Shown here: positions 35,590-44,787 of the stretch, piece after piece | Layout of the letters: each line of letters starts with the position of its first letter | Position numbering within the stretch: position 1 is the first letter of the stretch | From: Streptomyces coacervatus | Lineage (GTDB): Bacteria; Actinomycetota; Actinomycetes; Streptomycetales; Streptomycetaceae | Length of the DNA: 64,000 nt | Assembly: GCF_029223485.1 (NCBI RefSeq) | Contig: NZ_JARHTP010000003.1 | Span: forward strand, 558,001 to 622,000 | Direction: 5' to 3' | Translations under genes and position numbers: made by a program | Notes under the pieces: model-generated | What the model saw: only the letters and a program-made list of their open reading frames with translations | Databases searched by the model: none | What the model was told of the DNA's origin: nothing

Positions 35590-36966
35590 TCAGCAGCTCG
35601 ACTTGCCGGCGTAGATCGCCAATGCCGTGTTGGAGCCGAGGGTGGCCGTGAACTGCCCCGAACCGTCCACCGTGACGCTCGTATTGCTCTGCACATTGCA
35701 GTACGTCCCCGCAGGCAGCGACGTCTGGTAGGTGCGGGTCAGGCTGCTCGACTCATGATTGATCGCGACGTAGCCCTTGCTGCCCCGCCCGAAGCCGATC
35801 GCGTTGTTGCCGTTGTCCCACCAGTTGGTCACCGACTGGCCGCGCGTGGCATTGCGGAAGGCGACCATGCGGATGATCTCCGGCCAGGCGTGCTGGCACT
35901 TCCAGCCGTCCTGCCAGCAGGCGTTGACCGTGCCGCCGTTGGGCGGGCCCGCGTCCGCGTCGGACCATTCGTAGCCGGAGTTGATGTCGGGGGCGCCGTA
36001 CGGGTAGGCGAGCATGAAGACGTTGGCGAGGGTGTAGTTCGCCCCGTCCTTGTAGTTGAGGGTCGAGCCGTTGCGCTCGGTGTCGTGGTTGTCGACGAAG
36101 ACACCGGCGACGGAGCTGCTCATATAGCCCCAGCCCTCGCCGAAGTTGGTGAGGTAGGCCAGCTTCTCGTTGTTGAAGACGCGCTTGAGGTCGTAGGCGT
36201 AGCGGAACTCCTGGACGTCGCCGTTGCCCGTGTACTCGGTCGGCTGGACGGCTTCTCCGGCACCGTAGATGACCTCCTGCTTCCAGTACACGCTCGAATT
36301 GCTCAGCCGGGACTTGATGTTCGCGAGGTCGGTCGCCGGGATGTGCTTGGCCGCGTCGATGCGGAAGCCGTCGGCGCCGTAGCCGAGGAGGCTGTTCATA
36401 TAGCCGGCGATGGTGGCGCGGACGTACTCCTCGCCCGTGTCCAGGTCGGCGAGGCCGACGAGTTCGCAGTTCTGGACGTTGGCGCGGTTGGTGTAGTCGC
36501 TGACCTTGGACGTGCAGTCGTCCATGTCGGCCGAGGAGTACAAGCCCGGGTAGTTGTACTTCGTGTACGACGAGCCGCCCGTGCCGGTCCCGCTGCCTGC
36601 CGACATATGGTTGATGACCGTGTCGACGACGACCTTCACACCGGCCGCATGACAGGTGTTGATCATGTTCTTGAAGGCCGTTGCGTCCCCGAGCCTGCCT
36701 GCGATCTTGTAGCTCACCGGCTGGTACGAAGTCCACCACTGCGAGCCCTGTATGTGCTCTGCGGGCGGACTGACCTGGACATAGCCGTAGCCCGCGGGCC
36801 CGAGGGTGTTGGTGCACTCCTTGGCCACGGAGGCGAAGTTCCACTCGAAGAGGACGGCGGTGACGTCCTTGGCGCCGGGCGGGGAGGCGGCGGCGGTGCC
36901 GGGGGTCATGACGGCGGCGGCCGCGGTGAGCGCGACGGCCGCCGAAACGTATCTTCTGGATGCCAT
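35590..36966 (-). CDS. Secreted alpha-amylase, catalytic domain only
   Basis: A 458-residue exported GH13 enzyme with a signal peptide (1-28, ending TAAA). Catalytic motifs are [28 protein letters not shown] and [10 protein letters not shown]. The C-terminal beta domain ends the protein (IYAGKSSC) and there is no CBM20, so it probably acts on soluble or already opened starch. It resembles the amylase at 31968 in domain order but is clearly diverged. GAAGGAACC precedes ATG 36966. Operator-like CAGCAAGA elements lie upstream. Confidence 0.93.
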   Translation of the reverse strand: MASRRYVSAAVALTAAAAVMTPGTAAASPPGAKDVTAVLFEWNFASVAKECTNTLGPAGYGYVQVSPPAEHIQGSQWWTSYQPVSYKIAGRLGDATAFKNMINTCHAAGVKVVVDTVINHMSAGSGTGTGGSSYTKYNYPGLYSSADMDDCTSKVSDYTNRANVQNCELVGLADLDTGEEYVRATIAGYMNSLLGYGADGFRIDAAKHIPATDLANIKSRLSNSSVYWKQEVIYGAGEAVQPTEYTGNGDVQEFRYAYDLKRVFNNEKLAYLTNFGEGWGYMSSSVAGVFVDNHDTERNGSTLNYKDGANYTLANVFMLAYPYGAPDINSGYEWSDADAGPPNGGTVNACWQDGWKCQHAWPEIIRMVAFRNATRGQSVTNWWDNGNNAIGFGRGSKGYVAINHESSSLTRTYQTSLPAGTYCNVQSNTSVTVDGSGQFTATLGSNTALAIYAGKSSC

Positions 36967-36984
36967 GTGGGGGTTCCTTCGTCT

Positions 36985-37092
36985 TTGAAGGCTCTTGCTG
37001 AAAGTTTTCAACCAACTTGCGATGACGGGAATGTTAAAGGCCCGCTGCCTGAAAAGGCAGCGGGCCGTGTGAAGTTGATGCAAGAAATTTCA
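36985..37092 (-). promoter_or_regulatory. Promoter region of second amylase with MalR-like elements
   Basis: On the minus strand, TTGAAAACTTTCAGCAAGAG (36990-37009) matches the operator elements of the other amylase. A second element, TGCAAGAAATTTCA (37079-37092), overlaps the 3' end of aglA. The aglA terminator lies between them. Confidence 0.45.
37039..37066 (-). terminator. Terminator of the malEFG-aglA operon
   Basis: GGCCCGCTGCCT and AGGCAGCGGGCC form a perfect 12-bp stem with a GAAA tetraloop, 23 bases past the aglA stop. It separates the operon from the second amylase gene. Confidence 0.88.
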
Positions 37093-38751
37093 GGCGGTGG
37101 TGAACCACACCGTCGTGTCCGCCGGTACCTTCGTCTCGCCGTCCGCCTCGGTCACGTCGCCGCTGGTGAGCAGGACGCGGCCGTATGCCGGGGTCGTCAC
37201 CGACTCGCCGCTCGTGTTCGCGACGCACACGAACTCCCCGCGCCGGAAGGCGAGTACGCCCTCGGGGGCGCGCAGCCACTCGACGGAGTCGCCCGCGCCG
37301 AGGTCGGGCTGCTCCCGGCGGACGGTGAGGGCGGAGCGGTACAGCTCCAGGGTGGAGCCGGGGACGCCGGTCTGCGCCTCCACGCTCAGCTCGCCCCAGC
37401 CTTCCGGCTGCGGCAGCCAGCTGCCGCCGCCCCCGAAGCCGTACGACGATCCCTCGCGCGTCCACGGGATCGGCACCCGGCAGCCGTCGCGGAAGCCGTC
37501 CTGGCCGGCGCCGCGGAAGTACGCGGGGTCCTGGCGGACCTCGTCCGGGAGGTCGACGACGTCCGGGAGGCCGAGTTCCTCGCCCTGGTAGACGTATGCC
37601 GATCCCGGCAGCGCGAGCATCAGCAGCGTTGCCGCGCGCGCCCGGCGGAGGCCGAGTTCGCGGTCGCCGGCCAGGCGGATCTGGGTGCCGAGGCCGGGCT
37701 CGTTGGCGAATCGGGTGGCATGGCGGGTGACGTCGTGGTTGGAGAGCACCCAGGTGGCGGGGGCACCCACCGGGCGCATCGCGTCCAGCGTCCGGTCGAC
37801 GACCTTGCGGAGTTCGTCCGCGTTCCAATCCGTCGACAGGTACTGGAAGTTGAAGGCCTGGTGGAGTTCGTCCGGGCGGACATAGTTCGCGGTGCGCTCG
37901 ACCGTCGGGGTCCAGGCCTCGGCCACGAAGATACGCTCGCCGGAGTACTCGTTGAGGATGAGCCGCCACTGGCGGTAGATCTCATGCACGCCGTCCTGGT
38001 CGAAGAACGGCATGACATCGTTGCCCAGCAGCTTGAGTTGCTCGTGGGAGCCGAGGTCGGGCAGACCCTCGGCCTTGACCAGGCCGTGGGCCACGTCGAT
38101 ACGGAAGCCGTCGACGCCCATGTCGAGCCAGAAGCGCAGGATGGAGCGGAACTCGTCGCCGACCGCGGGGTGTTCCCAGTTGAAGTCGGGCTGCTCGGGG
38201 GCGAAGAGGTGCAGGTACCACTCGCCGTCCGGCACCCTGGTCCAGGCCGGGCCGCCGAAGATCGACTCCCAGTCGTTGGGCGGGAGTTCGCCGTTCTCGC
38301 CCTTGCCGGGGCGGAAGTGGTAGCGGTCGCGCAGGGGCGAGCCGGGGCCCTCCCGCAGCGCCCGCTTGAACCATTCGTGCTGGTCCGAGGAGTGGTTGGG
38401 GACCAGGTCGACGATGATCCTGAGGCCCAGTTCGCGGGCGTCGCGGATCAGTGCGTCGGCGTCCAGGAGGTTGCCGAACATGGGGTCCACGGCGCGGTAG
38501 TCGGCGACGTCGTAGCCGGCGTCGGCCTGCGGGGAGGCGTAGAAGGGGCTGAGCCACACGGCGTCCACACCGAGGTCGCGCAGATACGGGAGTCGGGAGC
38601 GTACGCCTTCCAGATCGCCCATGCCGTCACCGTTGCTGTCGGCGAAGCTGCGCGGATAGACCTGGTAGATCACCGCGTCCCGCCACCAGTCGCTGCGCTT
38701 GGCTTTGGCGGAGTTCGGTGCCGGGGCGATGGCGGTGTGCTGCTGGCTCAT
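37090..38751 (-). CDS. aglA: Alpha-glucosidase (GH13, maltodextrin-utilising)
   Basis: A 553-residue cytoplasmic enzyme with no signal peptide. The GH13 motifs are DLVPNHSS, GFRIDVAHG (nucleophile Asp), FVAEAWTP (acid Glu) and LSNHDVTR. Oligo-1,6-glucosidase/alpha-glucosidase-type enzymes release glucose from imported maltose and maltodextrins. It lies downstream of malEFG in the order known for S. coelicolor (malE, malF, malG, aglA). The 212-base gap to malG contains a dispersed repeat with a hairpin that could lower its expression relative to the importer. Confidence 0.93.
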   Translation of the reverse strand: MSQQHTAIAPAPNSAKAKRSDWWRDAVIYQVYPRSFADSNGDGMGDLEGVRSRLPYLRDLGVDAVWLSPFYASPQADAGYDVADYRAVDPMFGNLLDADALIRDARELGLRIIVDLVPNHSSDQHEWFKRALREGPGSPLRDRYHFRPGKGENGELPPNDWESIFGGPAWTRVPDGEWYLHLFAPEQPDFNWEHPAVGDEFRSILRFWLDMGVDGFRIDVAHGLVKAEGLPDLGSHEQLKLLGNDVMPFFDQDGVHEIYRQWRLILNEYSGERIFVAEAWTPTVERTANYVRPDELHQAFNFQYLSTDWNADELRKVVDRTLDAMRPVGAPATWVLSNHDVTRHATRFANEPGLGTQIRLAGDRELGLRRARAATLLMLALPGSAYVYQGEELGLPDVVDLPDEVRQDPAYFRGAGQDGFRDGCRVPIPWTREGSSYGFGGGGSWLPQPEGWGELSVEAQTGVPGSTLELYRSALTVRREQPDLGAGDSVEWLRAPEGVLAFRRGEFVCVANTSGESVTTPAYGRVLLTSGDVTEADGETKVPADTTVWFTTA

Positions 38752-38879
38752 GGCGTCCTATACGTAACGGAGTCATCGGGTCAGAGGTGGATACGGCGGT
38801 GGGTGACGAGGCGGCCGCGGTCACAGCGGGGTCGGATGGTCACCGCGACCGCCTCGGGTCCAAGGGGGGTTCGGGGGGG

Positions 38880-38946
38880 GCAGCGCCCCGAAGGGGCGCG
38901 GGGAACTGCGCGACCAGCCACGACGAAGCCGCAGACGATCGACGGC
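38880..38946 (-). repeat. Dispersed intergenic repeat, family 1, copy 4
   Basis: GCGCCCC-GAA-GGGGCGC at 38883-38899 folds, followed by GGGGAACTGCGCGACCAGCC and CGCAGACGATCGACGGCC. The reverse complement matches 44687-44742 at nearly every base. It lies between malG and aglA and may attenuate read-through. Confidence 0.82.
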
Positions 38947-38963
38947 CAATTCCCCAGCGGCGC

Positions 38964-39875
38964 TTACCCCTTCGTGCCGCCCGCGGTAAGACCGGTCACC
39001 AAGTTCTTCTGCACGAGATAGAAGAACGCGGACACGGGTATCGCGATCAGCACCGCGGTCGCAGCCATCAGGTTGCGCTGCGCGTCATGCTCACTCACGA
39101 ACGTCTGCAGCCCGACCGCGAACGTGTACTTCGTGTCGGACAACATGAACGTCGACGCGAACGCAACCTCACCGAAGGCCGTGAGGAAGCTGTAGAACGC
39201 GGCGACCGCCAGGCCCGGCCTGGCGAGCGGCAGGATCAGTCGCGCGAACGTGCCGAAGGGGGTCAGCCCGTCGACGCGTCCGGCCTCGTCGATCTCGAAC
39301 GGAATGGTGTCGAAGTAGCCCTTCAGCAGCCATGCGCAGTACGGCACCGCGGTCGAGCAGTAGACGAGGACGAGGCCGAGGTAGCTGTCGATGAGCTGCA
39401 GGTCCGACAGGATCTGGTACATCGGAACCATGAGTACGGCCACCGGGAACATCTGGGTGACCAGTAGCACCCACATGAACTTCCGGTAGCCGGGGAAGCG
39501 CATGCGGGAGACCGCATAGCCGGTCGTCGCGGCGATCAGGACGCCGATGACCGTCGTACCCAGCGAGACGATCAGCGAGCTCTTCAGCCAGTCGAAGAAC
39601 TCCGTGTGCTGGAGCACGAAGGAGTAGTTGGCGAAGGACATCTTGGCCCAGATGCCGCCGGGGTGGAGGTAGTCGTCCTTGTCCGGGCCGAGGGACAGGT
39701 AGATCAGCCAGGCGACCGGGAAGAACGCGATCAGGCTCGCGACGATCAGGATGCCGTGCGAGGCGAACGACGCCGGACGGCTGCGCTCGCCGCGGCGGCG
39801 CGCCTCGCCCGGGTCGGCCTGCGCGGTGCTCTGCCCGGTCGTCGCGGCGGAGGTCTCGACAGTGGTGGTGCTCAT
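38964..39875 (-). CDS. malG: Maltose/maltodextrin ABC transporter permease MalG
   Basis: A 303-residue inner-membrane permease with about six transmembrane helices. The EAA loop that contacts the ATPase is EIDEAGRVDGLTPFGTFARL, followed by LPLARPG. ATG 39875 has AGGAG upstream; it begins 13 bases after the malF stop. It pairs with MalF to form the channel. No ATP-binding subunit is encoded in the cluster; in Streptomyces the shared ATPase MsiK serves several sugar importers. Confidence 0.94.
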   Translation of the reverse strand: MSTTTVETSAATTGQSTAQADPGEARRRGERSRPASFASHGILIVASLIAFFPVAWLIYLSLGPDKDDYLHPGGIWAKMSFANYSFVLQHTEFFDWLKSSLIVSLGTTVIGVLIAATTGYAVSRMRFPGYRKFMWVLLVTQMFPVAVLMVPMYQILSDLQLIDSYLGLVLVYCSTAVPYCAWLLKGYFDTIPFEIDEAGRVDGLTPFGTFARLILPLARPGLAVAAFYSFLTAFGEVAFASTFMLSDTKYTFAVGLQTFVSEHDAQRNLMAATAVLIAIPVSAFFYLVQKNLVTGLTAGGTKG

Positions 39876-39888
39876 GGGGACTCCTGCC

Positions 39889-40893
39889 TCAGATCGCGAG
39901 CTGCTGCTCATTGCGGTTCAGCCAGCGGCGGTAGAAGGAGGTGAAGACGATCAGGATGGCCAGCAGCAGGATGCCGTAGGCGGCGGACTGTGCGAAGTCG
40001 CGCGGTTGCTGTCCGAAGCCGAGGTAGTAGGCCCAGGTGACGAGGATCTGGGCGTCGGGGGCGGTGTTGCCGAACAGCAGGAAGATCACGGCGAACTGGT
40101 TGAAGGTCCAGATGATGCCGAGCAGTACGACGGTGGAGCTGACGGACCTCAGGCCCGGCAGGGTGACGTAGCGGAAGCGCTGCCAGGCCGTCGCACCGTC
40201 CATCTCGGCAGCCTCGTACAACGACGCATCGATGGACTGCAGCCCGCCGAGCAGGGAGATCATCATGAACGGCACACCGCACCAGGTGTTGACCATGATC
40301 GCGGCGAACCGCTGCCAGAAGGTGTCCTCCAGCCAGTCCGGTGACGGCAGGTGGAGCGCGTCGAGCGCCAGGTTGACGATGCCGCCGTCGGCGAGCATGA
40401 ACCGCCAGCCGAAGACGGTGACGAAGGTCGGCACGGCCCACGGCAGGATGAGGACCAGCCGGTAGAAGGTGCGGCCGCGCAGCTTCTGGTTGAGCAGCAG
40501 CGCAAGGCCGAGACCGATCGTGTAGTGCAGGGCGACACAGAGTGCCGTCCAGACGATCGTCCAGATGAAGTGGGACCAGAAGCGGTCGTAGGCCGTCGGG
40601 CCGAACAGGATGTCCTTGTAGTTGTCGAGCCCGATGAACTTGTAGGTGGCGTCGATGTGGTTGACGCCGATCGTGCGCGCGGTGTTGAGGCTGTTGGCGT
40701 CGGTGAGGGTCAGGTACAGGCCGTACACCAGCGGGTACAGGACGAGGACGCCGAGCACTACGGCCACGGGCGTGATCATCGCGTAGGCGTACCAGTTCTT
40801 CTGGTAGCTGTGCTTCAGGCGTTGGCCCAGCCCGGGCCGCGGCGCGCGGTCACCGTGGCGTTTGCCGGTGGCGCGGTCGATGGCGACTGTCAT
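39889..40893 (-). CDS. malF: Maltose/maltodextrin ABC transporter permease MalF
   Basis: A 334-residue permease with a basic cytoplasmic N-terminus, then about six membrane helices. The EAA loop lies near the C-terminus (LYEAAEMDGATAWQRFRYV, then LPGL). ATG 40893 has AGAAGGTG at normal spacing; an upstream GTG at 40902 has none. It follows malE after 110 bases that hold a large hairpin and precedes malG closely. Confidence 0.94.
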   Translation of the reverse strand: MTVAIDRATGKRHGDRAPRPGLGQRLKHSYQKNWYAYAMITPVAVVLGVLVLYPLVYGLYLTLTDANSLNTARTIGVNHIDATYKFIGLDNYKDILFGPTAYDRFWSHFIWTIVWTALCVALHYTIGLGLALLLNQKLRGRTFYRLVLILPWAVPTFVTVFGWRFMLADGGIVNLALDALHLPSPDWLEDTFWQRFAAIMVNTWCGVPFMMISLLGGLQSIDASLYEAAEMDGATAWQRFRYVTLPGLRSVSSTVVLLGIIWTFNQFAVIFLLFGNTAPDAQILVTWAYYLGFGQQPRDFAQSAAYGILLLAILIVFTSFYRRWLNRNEQQLAI

Positions 40894-40947
40894 GTTCGAC
40901 ACCTTCTGGAAGTTCTACGGCTCTGAGAAGTGGCTGGGCACAGACCG

Positions 40948-40996
40948 GTGACCGCCGGGTCCGTCCCCCCATTTTTCAGGCGGGCCCGACGGTCAC
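40948..40996 (-). terminator. Intercistronic hairpin between malE and malF
   Basis: GTGACCGCCGGGTCC and GGGCCCGACGGTCAC pair over 15 positions with one mismatch and one G-U. A partial terminator or mRNA-stabilising structure here would give more binding protein than permease, as known for other sugar operons. Confidence 0.7.
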
Positions 40997-41003
40997 TCGG
41001 GGT

Positions 41004-42278
41004 TTACTTGCTGAAGTCCGGCACCAGCTTGGCCATGGCGAGTTCGGCGTTGCTGAGGCCCTTGTCGAGGGACTCCTTGCCGCCGGCGATGGCGGTCAGC
41101 TCGGTGTCCAGCGGGGTCCACAGGGAGCTGTACTCGGGCAGCGAGGGGCGCGGCTGGGCGGCGGGCAGGACCGTCTGGAAGCCGGCGATGCCCGGGTCGG
41201 CCTTGACCTCGGCGGTGTAGGCGTCGTCGCGGGTCGGCAGCGTGGAGTTCTTCAGGGCGATCTCCGTCTGGGACTTGGCGGAGGTCATGAAGTTCACGAA
41301 CTTGAGGGCCGCCTTCTGGTGGGCGGAGTCCGAGCCGGCGTAGACGGACAGGTTGTGGCCGCCGGTCGGGGCGCCCGCCTTGCCGGTGGAGCCGGCCGGG
41401 ACGGTGGCGATGCCGAGGTTGGACTTGTCCTTGAAGGCCGAGCCCTTGTAAAAGTTCGTGATCTCCCAGGGGCCCTGGATGATCGAGGCGACCTTGCCGT
41501 TGACGAACGCGTCCTGGATGTGGGCGTAGGCGTCGGCGGTGGTGTCGGCCTTGTGCAGGCCCTGTCCCTTGAAGAGGCTCAGCCAGGTGCCGTAGGCCTT
41601 CTTCGCGGGGGCCGAGTTCACGGTGATCTTCTTGGCGGAGGCGTCGACGGTGTCGGTGCCCTCGCCGTAGAGGAAGGTCTGCGCGTAGTAGGACTGGGTG
41701 GAGCCCCAGTAGCCGTAGACCTTGGCCTTGGAGTCGACCTTGGCGGCGTCGGCCTTCAGCTCGTCCCAGGTCTTGGGGGCCTCGGTGATGCCGGCCTTCT
41801 TGAACAGGGCCTTGTTGTAGACGAGGGCGAGGGTGTCGGTGACCAGCGGGACGCCGTAGGTCTTGCCGTCGTACTTGGCCTGCTCGATCAGGTTCGAGCG
41901 GAACTTGCTCTGGTCCGTCAGGGCCTCGGTGCCGTCCAGCGGCAGGAAGTAGCCCTTCTTGGCGAAGGCGGGGGTCCAGCCGACCTCGGAACGCAGCACG
42001 TCCGGGGCGCCCTTGGAGCCGGCGGCGGTGTCGAACTTGTTCTGCGCCTGGTCGAAGGGGACGTTGACGTAGTTGACCTTGATGTTCTTGTTGGCGGCCT
42101 CGAACTCCTTGACCAGGGCCTTGTACGTCGGCGCCTCATTGGTGGCGTTGGAGGTGTCCCACCAGGTGATGGTGACCGGGCCGCTGCTCTTGTCGCTGCC
42201 ACTGCCACTTCCGCCGCAGGCCGTCGCCGCGAGGGCGAAGGACGCCACCAGCGCGCTGGCCGCTATGCCACGCCGCAT
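41004..42278 (-). CDS. malE: Maltose/maltodextrin-binding lipoprotein MalE
   Basis: A 424-residue solute-binding protein. The lipoprotein signal ends ALAATACGG, with the lipidated cysteine near position 21. The mature protein has the family features ITWWDTSNATNE, GKTYGVPLVTDTLALVYNK and IIQGPWEI. It captures maltose and maltodextrins outside the membrane and delivers them to MalFG. AAGGAGA lies before ATG 42278. First gene of malE-malF-malG-aglA, divergent from malR, with operator repeats between. Confidence 0.94.
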   Translation of the reverse strand: MRRGIAASALVASFALAATACGGSGSGSDKSSGPVTITWWDTSNATNEAPTYKALVKEFEAANKNIKVNYVNVPFDQAQNKFDTAAGSKGAPDVLRSEVGWTPAFAKKGYFLPLDGTEALTDQSKFRSNLIEQAKYDGKTYGVPLVTDTLALVYNKALFKKAGITEAPKTWDELKADAAKVDSKAKVYGYWGSTQSYYAQTFLYGEGTDTVDASAKKITVNSAPAKKAYGTWLSLFKGQGLHKADTTADAYAHIQDAFVNGKVASIIQGPWEITNFYKGSAFKDKSNLGIATVPAGSTGKAGAPTGGHNLSVYAGSDSAHQKAALKFVNFMTSAKSQTEIALKNSTLPTRDDAYTAEVKADPGIAGFQTVLPAAQPRPSLPEYSSLWTPLDTELTAIAGGKESLDKGLSNAELAMAKLVPDFSK

Positions 42279-42412
42279 GAGTTCTCCTTGAGGGTGAAAG
42301 CCCGTGTGGTGCAGGTGCGGCCCCGTCTGCCGTCCCTGCCTTTTTGCCGACTGCGCCGTTGCGTCCGCCGGGCGACGTGAACGTAACAGCGATGTAAGCG
42401 GCACCGAAAGAC

Positions 42413-42543
42413 CTTGCAGCAAAAAATTGCAAGACCGTCCGAGAGTTACCCGCCCGTGACCTCTCCTCGACCCCCGCGCAACCGGGTATTGAAGCCGTTG
42501 AGCGGGCCGTGGGAGTCTTGTGCAAGACTCTGCAAGCTCTTGC
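42413..42543. promoter_or_regulatory. MalR operator cluster between malE and malR
   Basis: Three inverted elements: CTTGCA/TTGCAAG arms at 42413-42433, CTTGTGCAAG at 42517-42526, and GCAAGCTCTTGC at 42532-42543. The first sits on the malE side and the others on the malR side. TTGCAAG-type repeats are established MalR targets in Streptomyces, so both directions are probably repressed by MalR. Confidence 0.7.
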
Positions 42544-42671
42544 CGTACCAGGCGCCCACCAGAACACGAGGGACCGCGATGACGCAGCAACCCGCTCGGG
42601 GCCGTGCAACCGCTCGCCCCCGGCGTCCGATTGGTGTGCAAAGTGAGAGTCGGCCGGTACAGTCCACCCCT

Positions 42672-43706
42672 GTGACCACACGGCTTGCCGACATCGCTGC
42701 TCAGGCGGGGGTGAGCGAAGCGACCGTCAGCCGCGTCCTCAACGGCAAGCCGGGCGTCGCCGCCACCACCCGCCAGTCCGTGCTCGCCGCACTGGACGTG
42801 CTCGGCTACGAGCGTCCCGTCCGGCTGCGGCAGCGCAGCGAGGGCCTGGTGGGCCTGATCACCCCGGAGCTGGAGAACCCGATATTCCCGGCGCTGGCCC
42901 AGGTGATCGGCCAGGCCCTGACGCGGCAGGGCTACACCCCGGTGCTCGCCACCCAGACCCCGGGCGGCTCGACCGAGGACGAGCTGACGGAGATGCTCGT
43001 CGATCGCGGGGTCGCGGGCATCATCTACGTCTCCGGTCTGCACGCCGACACCACCGCCGACATGGAGCGCTACGAGCGGCTGCGCGCGCAGGGCGTGCCG
43101 TATGTCCTGGTGGACGGCTTCTCGCCGAAGGTGCAGGCGCCGTTCATCTCCCCCGACGACCGCGCGGCGATGACGCTGGCGGTCACGCACCTGGTGTCGC
43201 TGGGACACACCAGGATCGGTCTCGCCCTCGGCCCGAAGCGCTTCGTGCCGGTGCAGCGCAAGATCGAGGGCTTTGTGCGCACGATGCAGGACCAGCTGGG
43301 ACTGAGCACGGAGACGATCGAGTCGGAGTTCGTCCAGCACTCGCTCTACACCCTGGAGGGCGGCCAGGCCGCCGCCACCGCGCTGATCGGCCGTGACTGC
43401 ACGGCGGTGGTGTGCGCGAGCGACATGATGGCGCTAGGTGCGATACGCGCGGCACGGCAGCTCGGCCTCGAAGTCCCGCGGGACGTCTCGGTGGTGGGCT
43501 TCGACGACTCCCCCTTGATCGCCTTCACGGACCCGCCGCTGACCACGGTCCGCAAGCCGGTCCCCGCGATGGGTCAGGCGGCGGTGCGTACGTTGCTGGA
43601 GGAGATCGGCGGGACGCCTGCGCCGCACAGTGAGTTCGTGTTCATGCCGGAACTGGTGGTGCGGGGTTCGACTGCTTCGGCGCCTGGGGACCGGAATCGT
43701 CCCTAG
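42672..43706 (+). CDS. malR: LacI-family repressor MalR
   Basis: A 344-residue repressor from GTG 42672 (VTTRLADIAAQAGVSEATV). The helix-turn-helix with hinge is residues 2-55 and the sugar-binding core 60-340 (VVCASDMMALGAIRAARQLG, SVVGFDDSPLIAF). It represses the maltose genes until maltose or a derivative binds. An ATG at 42579 with GAGGGA upstream would add 31 Arg/Gln-rich residues. I favour the GTG because LacI proteins begin at the helix-turn-helix and the length then fits S. coelicolor MalR as I recall it; TACAGT just upstream could be a -10 of a leaderless message. Confidence 0.88.
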   Translation: MTTRLADIAAQAGVSEATVSRVLNGKPGVAATTRQSVLAALDVLGYERPVRLRQRSEGLVGLITPELENPIFPALAQVIGQALTRQGYTPVLATQTPGGSTEDELTEMLVDRGVAGIIYVSGLHADTTADMERYERLRAQGVPYVLVDGFSPKVQAPFISPDDRAAMTLAVTHLVSLGHTRIGLALGPKRFVPVQRKIEGFVRTMQDQLGLSTETIESEFVQHSLYTLEGGQAAATALIGRDCTAVVCASDMMALGAIRAARQLGLEVPRDVSVVGFDDSPLIAFTDPPLTTVRKPVPAMGQAAVRTLLEEIGGTPAPHSEFVFMPELVVRGSTASAPGDRNRP

Positions 43707-43837
43707 GGCGGAGAATCTTCGAATTCATGCAGTGCGTCGGGAGTAGGCGCGCACGTCTGTCTGTTGTAGAAAGTGCGGCCTGAACCCGACCGCGGGATGA
43801 TCGGTCGCAGAAGGCGTTTCTGGCAGACTTTGTGCCC

Positions 43838-44743
43838 ATGGGTGACTCGACGGTGACCAGTCTGGACGACCGTGAGCAGACGACGCAGACGGCCGTTCCC
43901 GACTCCCCCACGGCCGCAAACGGGCCGGGTCTCCTGCGCCGGCTGCGCACCCCGCGCCGACCCCGCCTCTGGTTCGAGATCGTTCTGATCGCGGTGAGTT
44001 ACTGGACGTACTCACTGATCCGCAATGCGGTTCCGGAGCAGCGCGGTCAGGCGCTGCGCAATGCCGACTGGCTGTGGCGGATGGAGCACCATCTGGGCAT
44101 CGCCGTCGAGGAGTCCGTCAACCACGCCGTGAACTCGGTGACTTGGCTGATCGTCGGCATGAACTACTACTACGCGACGCTGCACTTCGTGATCACGCTG
44201 GGTGTTCTGGTGTGGCTCTACCGTAGTCATCCGGGCCGCTATGCGGCGACGCGTCTGGTGCTGTTCGCGACGACGGGTGTGGCTCTGGTCGGCTACTACC
44301 TGTATCCGCTGGCACCGCCGAGGCTGATGAACGGCAGCACCTTCATCGACACGGTCATGGTCCACCAGACCTGGGGGTCGATGGCCTCCGGCGACCTGAA
44401 GCACATGTCGAACCAGTACGCCGCGATGCCGTCCATGCACATCGGGTGGTCGGTGTGGTGCGGGCTGACGATCTTTGCGCTGGCCAAGGTGCCGTGGGTC
44501 AGGGTGCTGGGTCTTCTTTATCCTTTGGCGACGCTGACGGTGATTGTCGCTACCGCGAACCACTTCTGGCTGGATGCGGTGGGTGGTTTGCTGTGCCTGG
44601 GGTTCGGGTTCGCGGTGGCGCGGGTTTGGTACGGGACGTTGCCGTATGAGTTGCCGCGCGACGCTCCGCGAGTGGTGCCGAGTCAGGCCGTCGATCGTGT
44701 GCGGCTTCGTCGTGGCTGGTCGCGCAGTTCCCCGCGCCCCTGA
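43838..44743 (+). CDS. PAP2-superfamily membrane phosphatase
   Basis: A 301-residue membrane protein with about six transmembrane helices. The PAP2 motifs are PSMH in NQYAAMPSMHIGWSVW and the catalytic NHFWLDAVGG with conserved His and Asp. The family includes lipid phosphate phosphatases and AUR1-like inositol-lipid synthases; YYYATLHFVITLGVLVWLYR resembles the latter group. The last 19 residues (QAVDRVRLRRGWSRSSPRP) are encoded by the dispersed repeat at 44687-44742, so the native C-terminus was probably shorter. ATG 43838 is used over GTG 43832. Confidence 0.82.
   Translation: MGDSTVTSLDDREQTTQTAVPDSPTAANGPGLLRRLRTPRRPRLWFEIVLIAVSYWTYSLIRNAVPEQRGQALRNADWLWRMEHHLGIAVEESVNHAVNSVTWLIVGMNYYYATLHFVITLGVLVWLYRSHPGRYAATRLVLFATTGVALVGYYLYPLAPPRLMNGSTFIDTVMVHQTWGSMASGDLKHMSNQYAAMPSMHIGWSVWCGLTIFALAKVPWVRVLGLLYPLATLTVIVATANHFWLDAVGGLLCLGFGFAVARVWYGTLPYELPRDAPRVVPSQAVDRVRLRRGWSRSSPRP
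44687..44742 (+). repeat. Dispersed intergenic repeat, family 1, copy 5 (inside a coding end)
   Basis: GCCGTCGATCGTGTGCGGCT, then TCGTCGTGGCTGGTCGCGCA and GTTCCCCGCGCCCC. The sequence is nearly identical to the reverse complement of copy 4. Here it is read through in frame by the PAP2 gene and provides its stop codon. Confidence 0.85.
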
Positions 44744-44787
44744 AAAGGCAAGGTGCAGGCCAGCCATACCAGCCAGGCCAGCCCTAT

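Noticed and set aside
35572..39021. A 1149-codon plus-strand frame
   Set aside because: Antisense to the second amylase and aglA, no domains.
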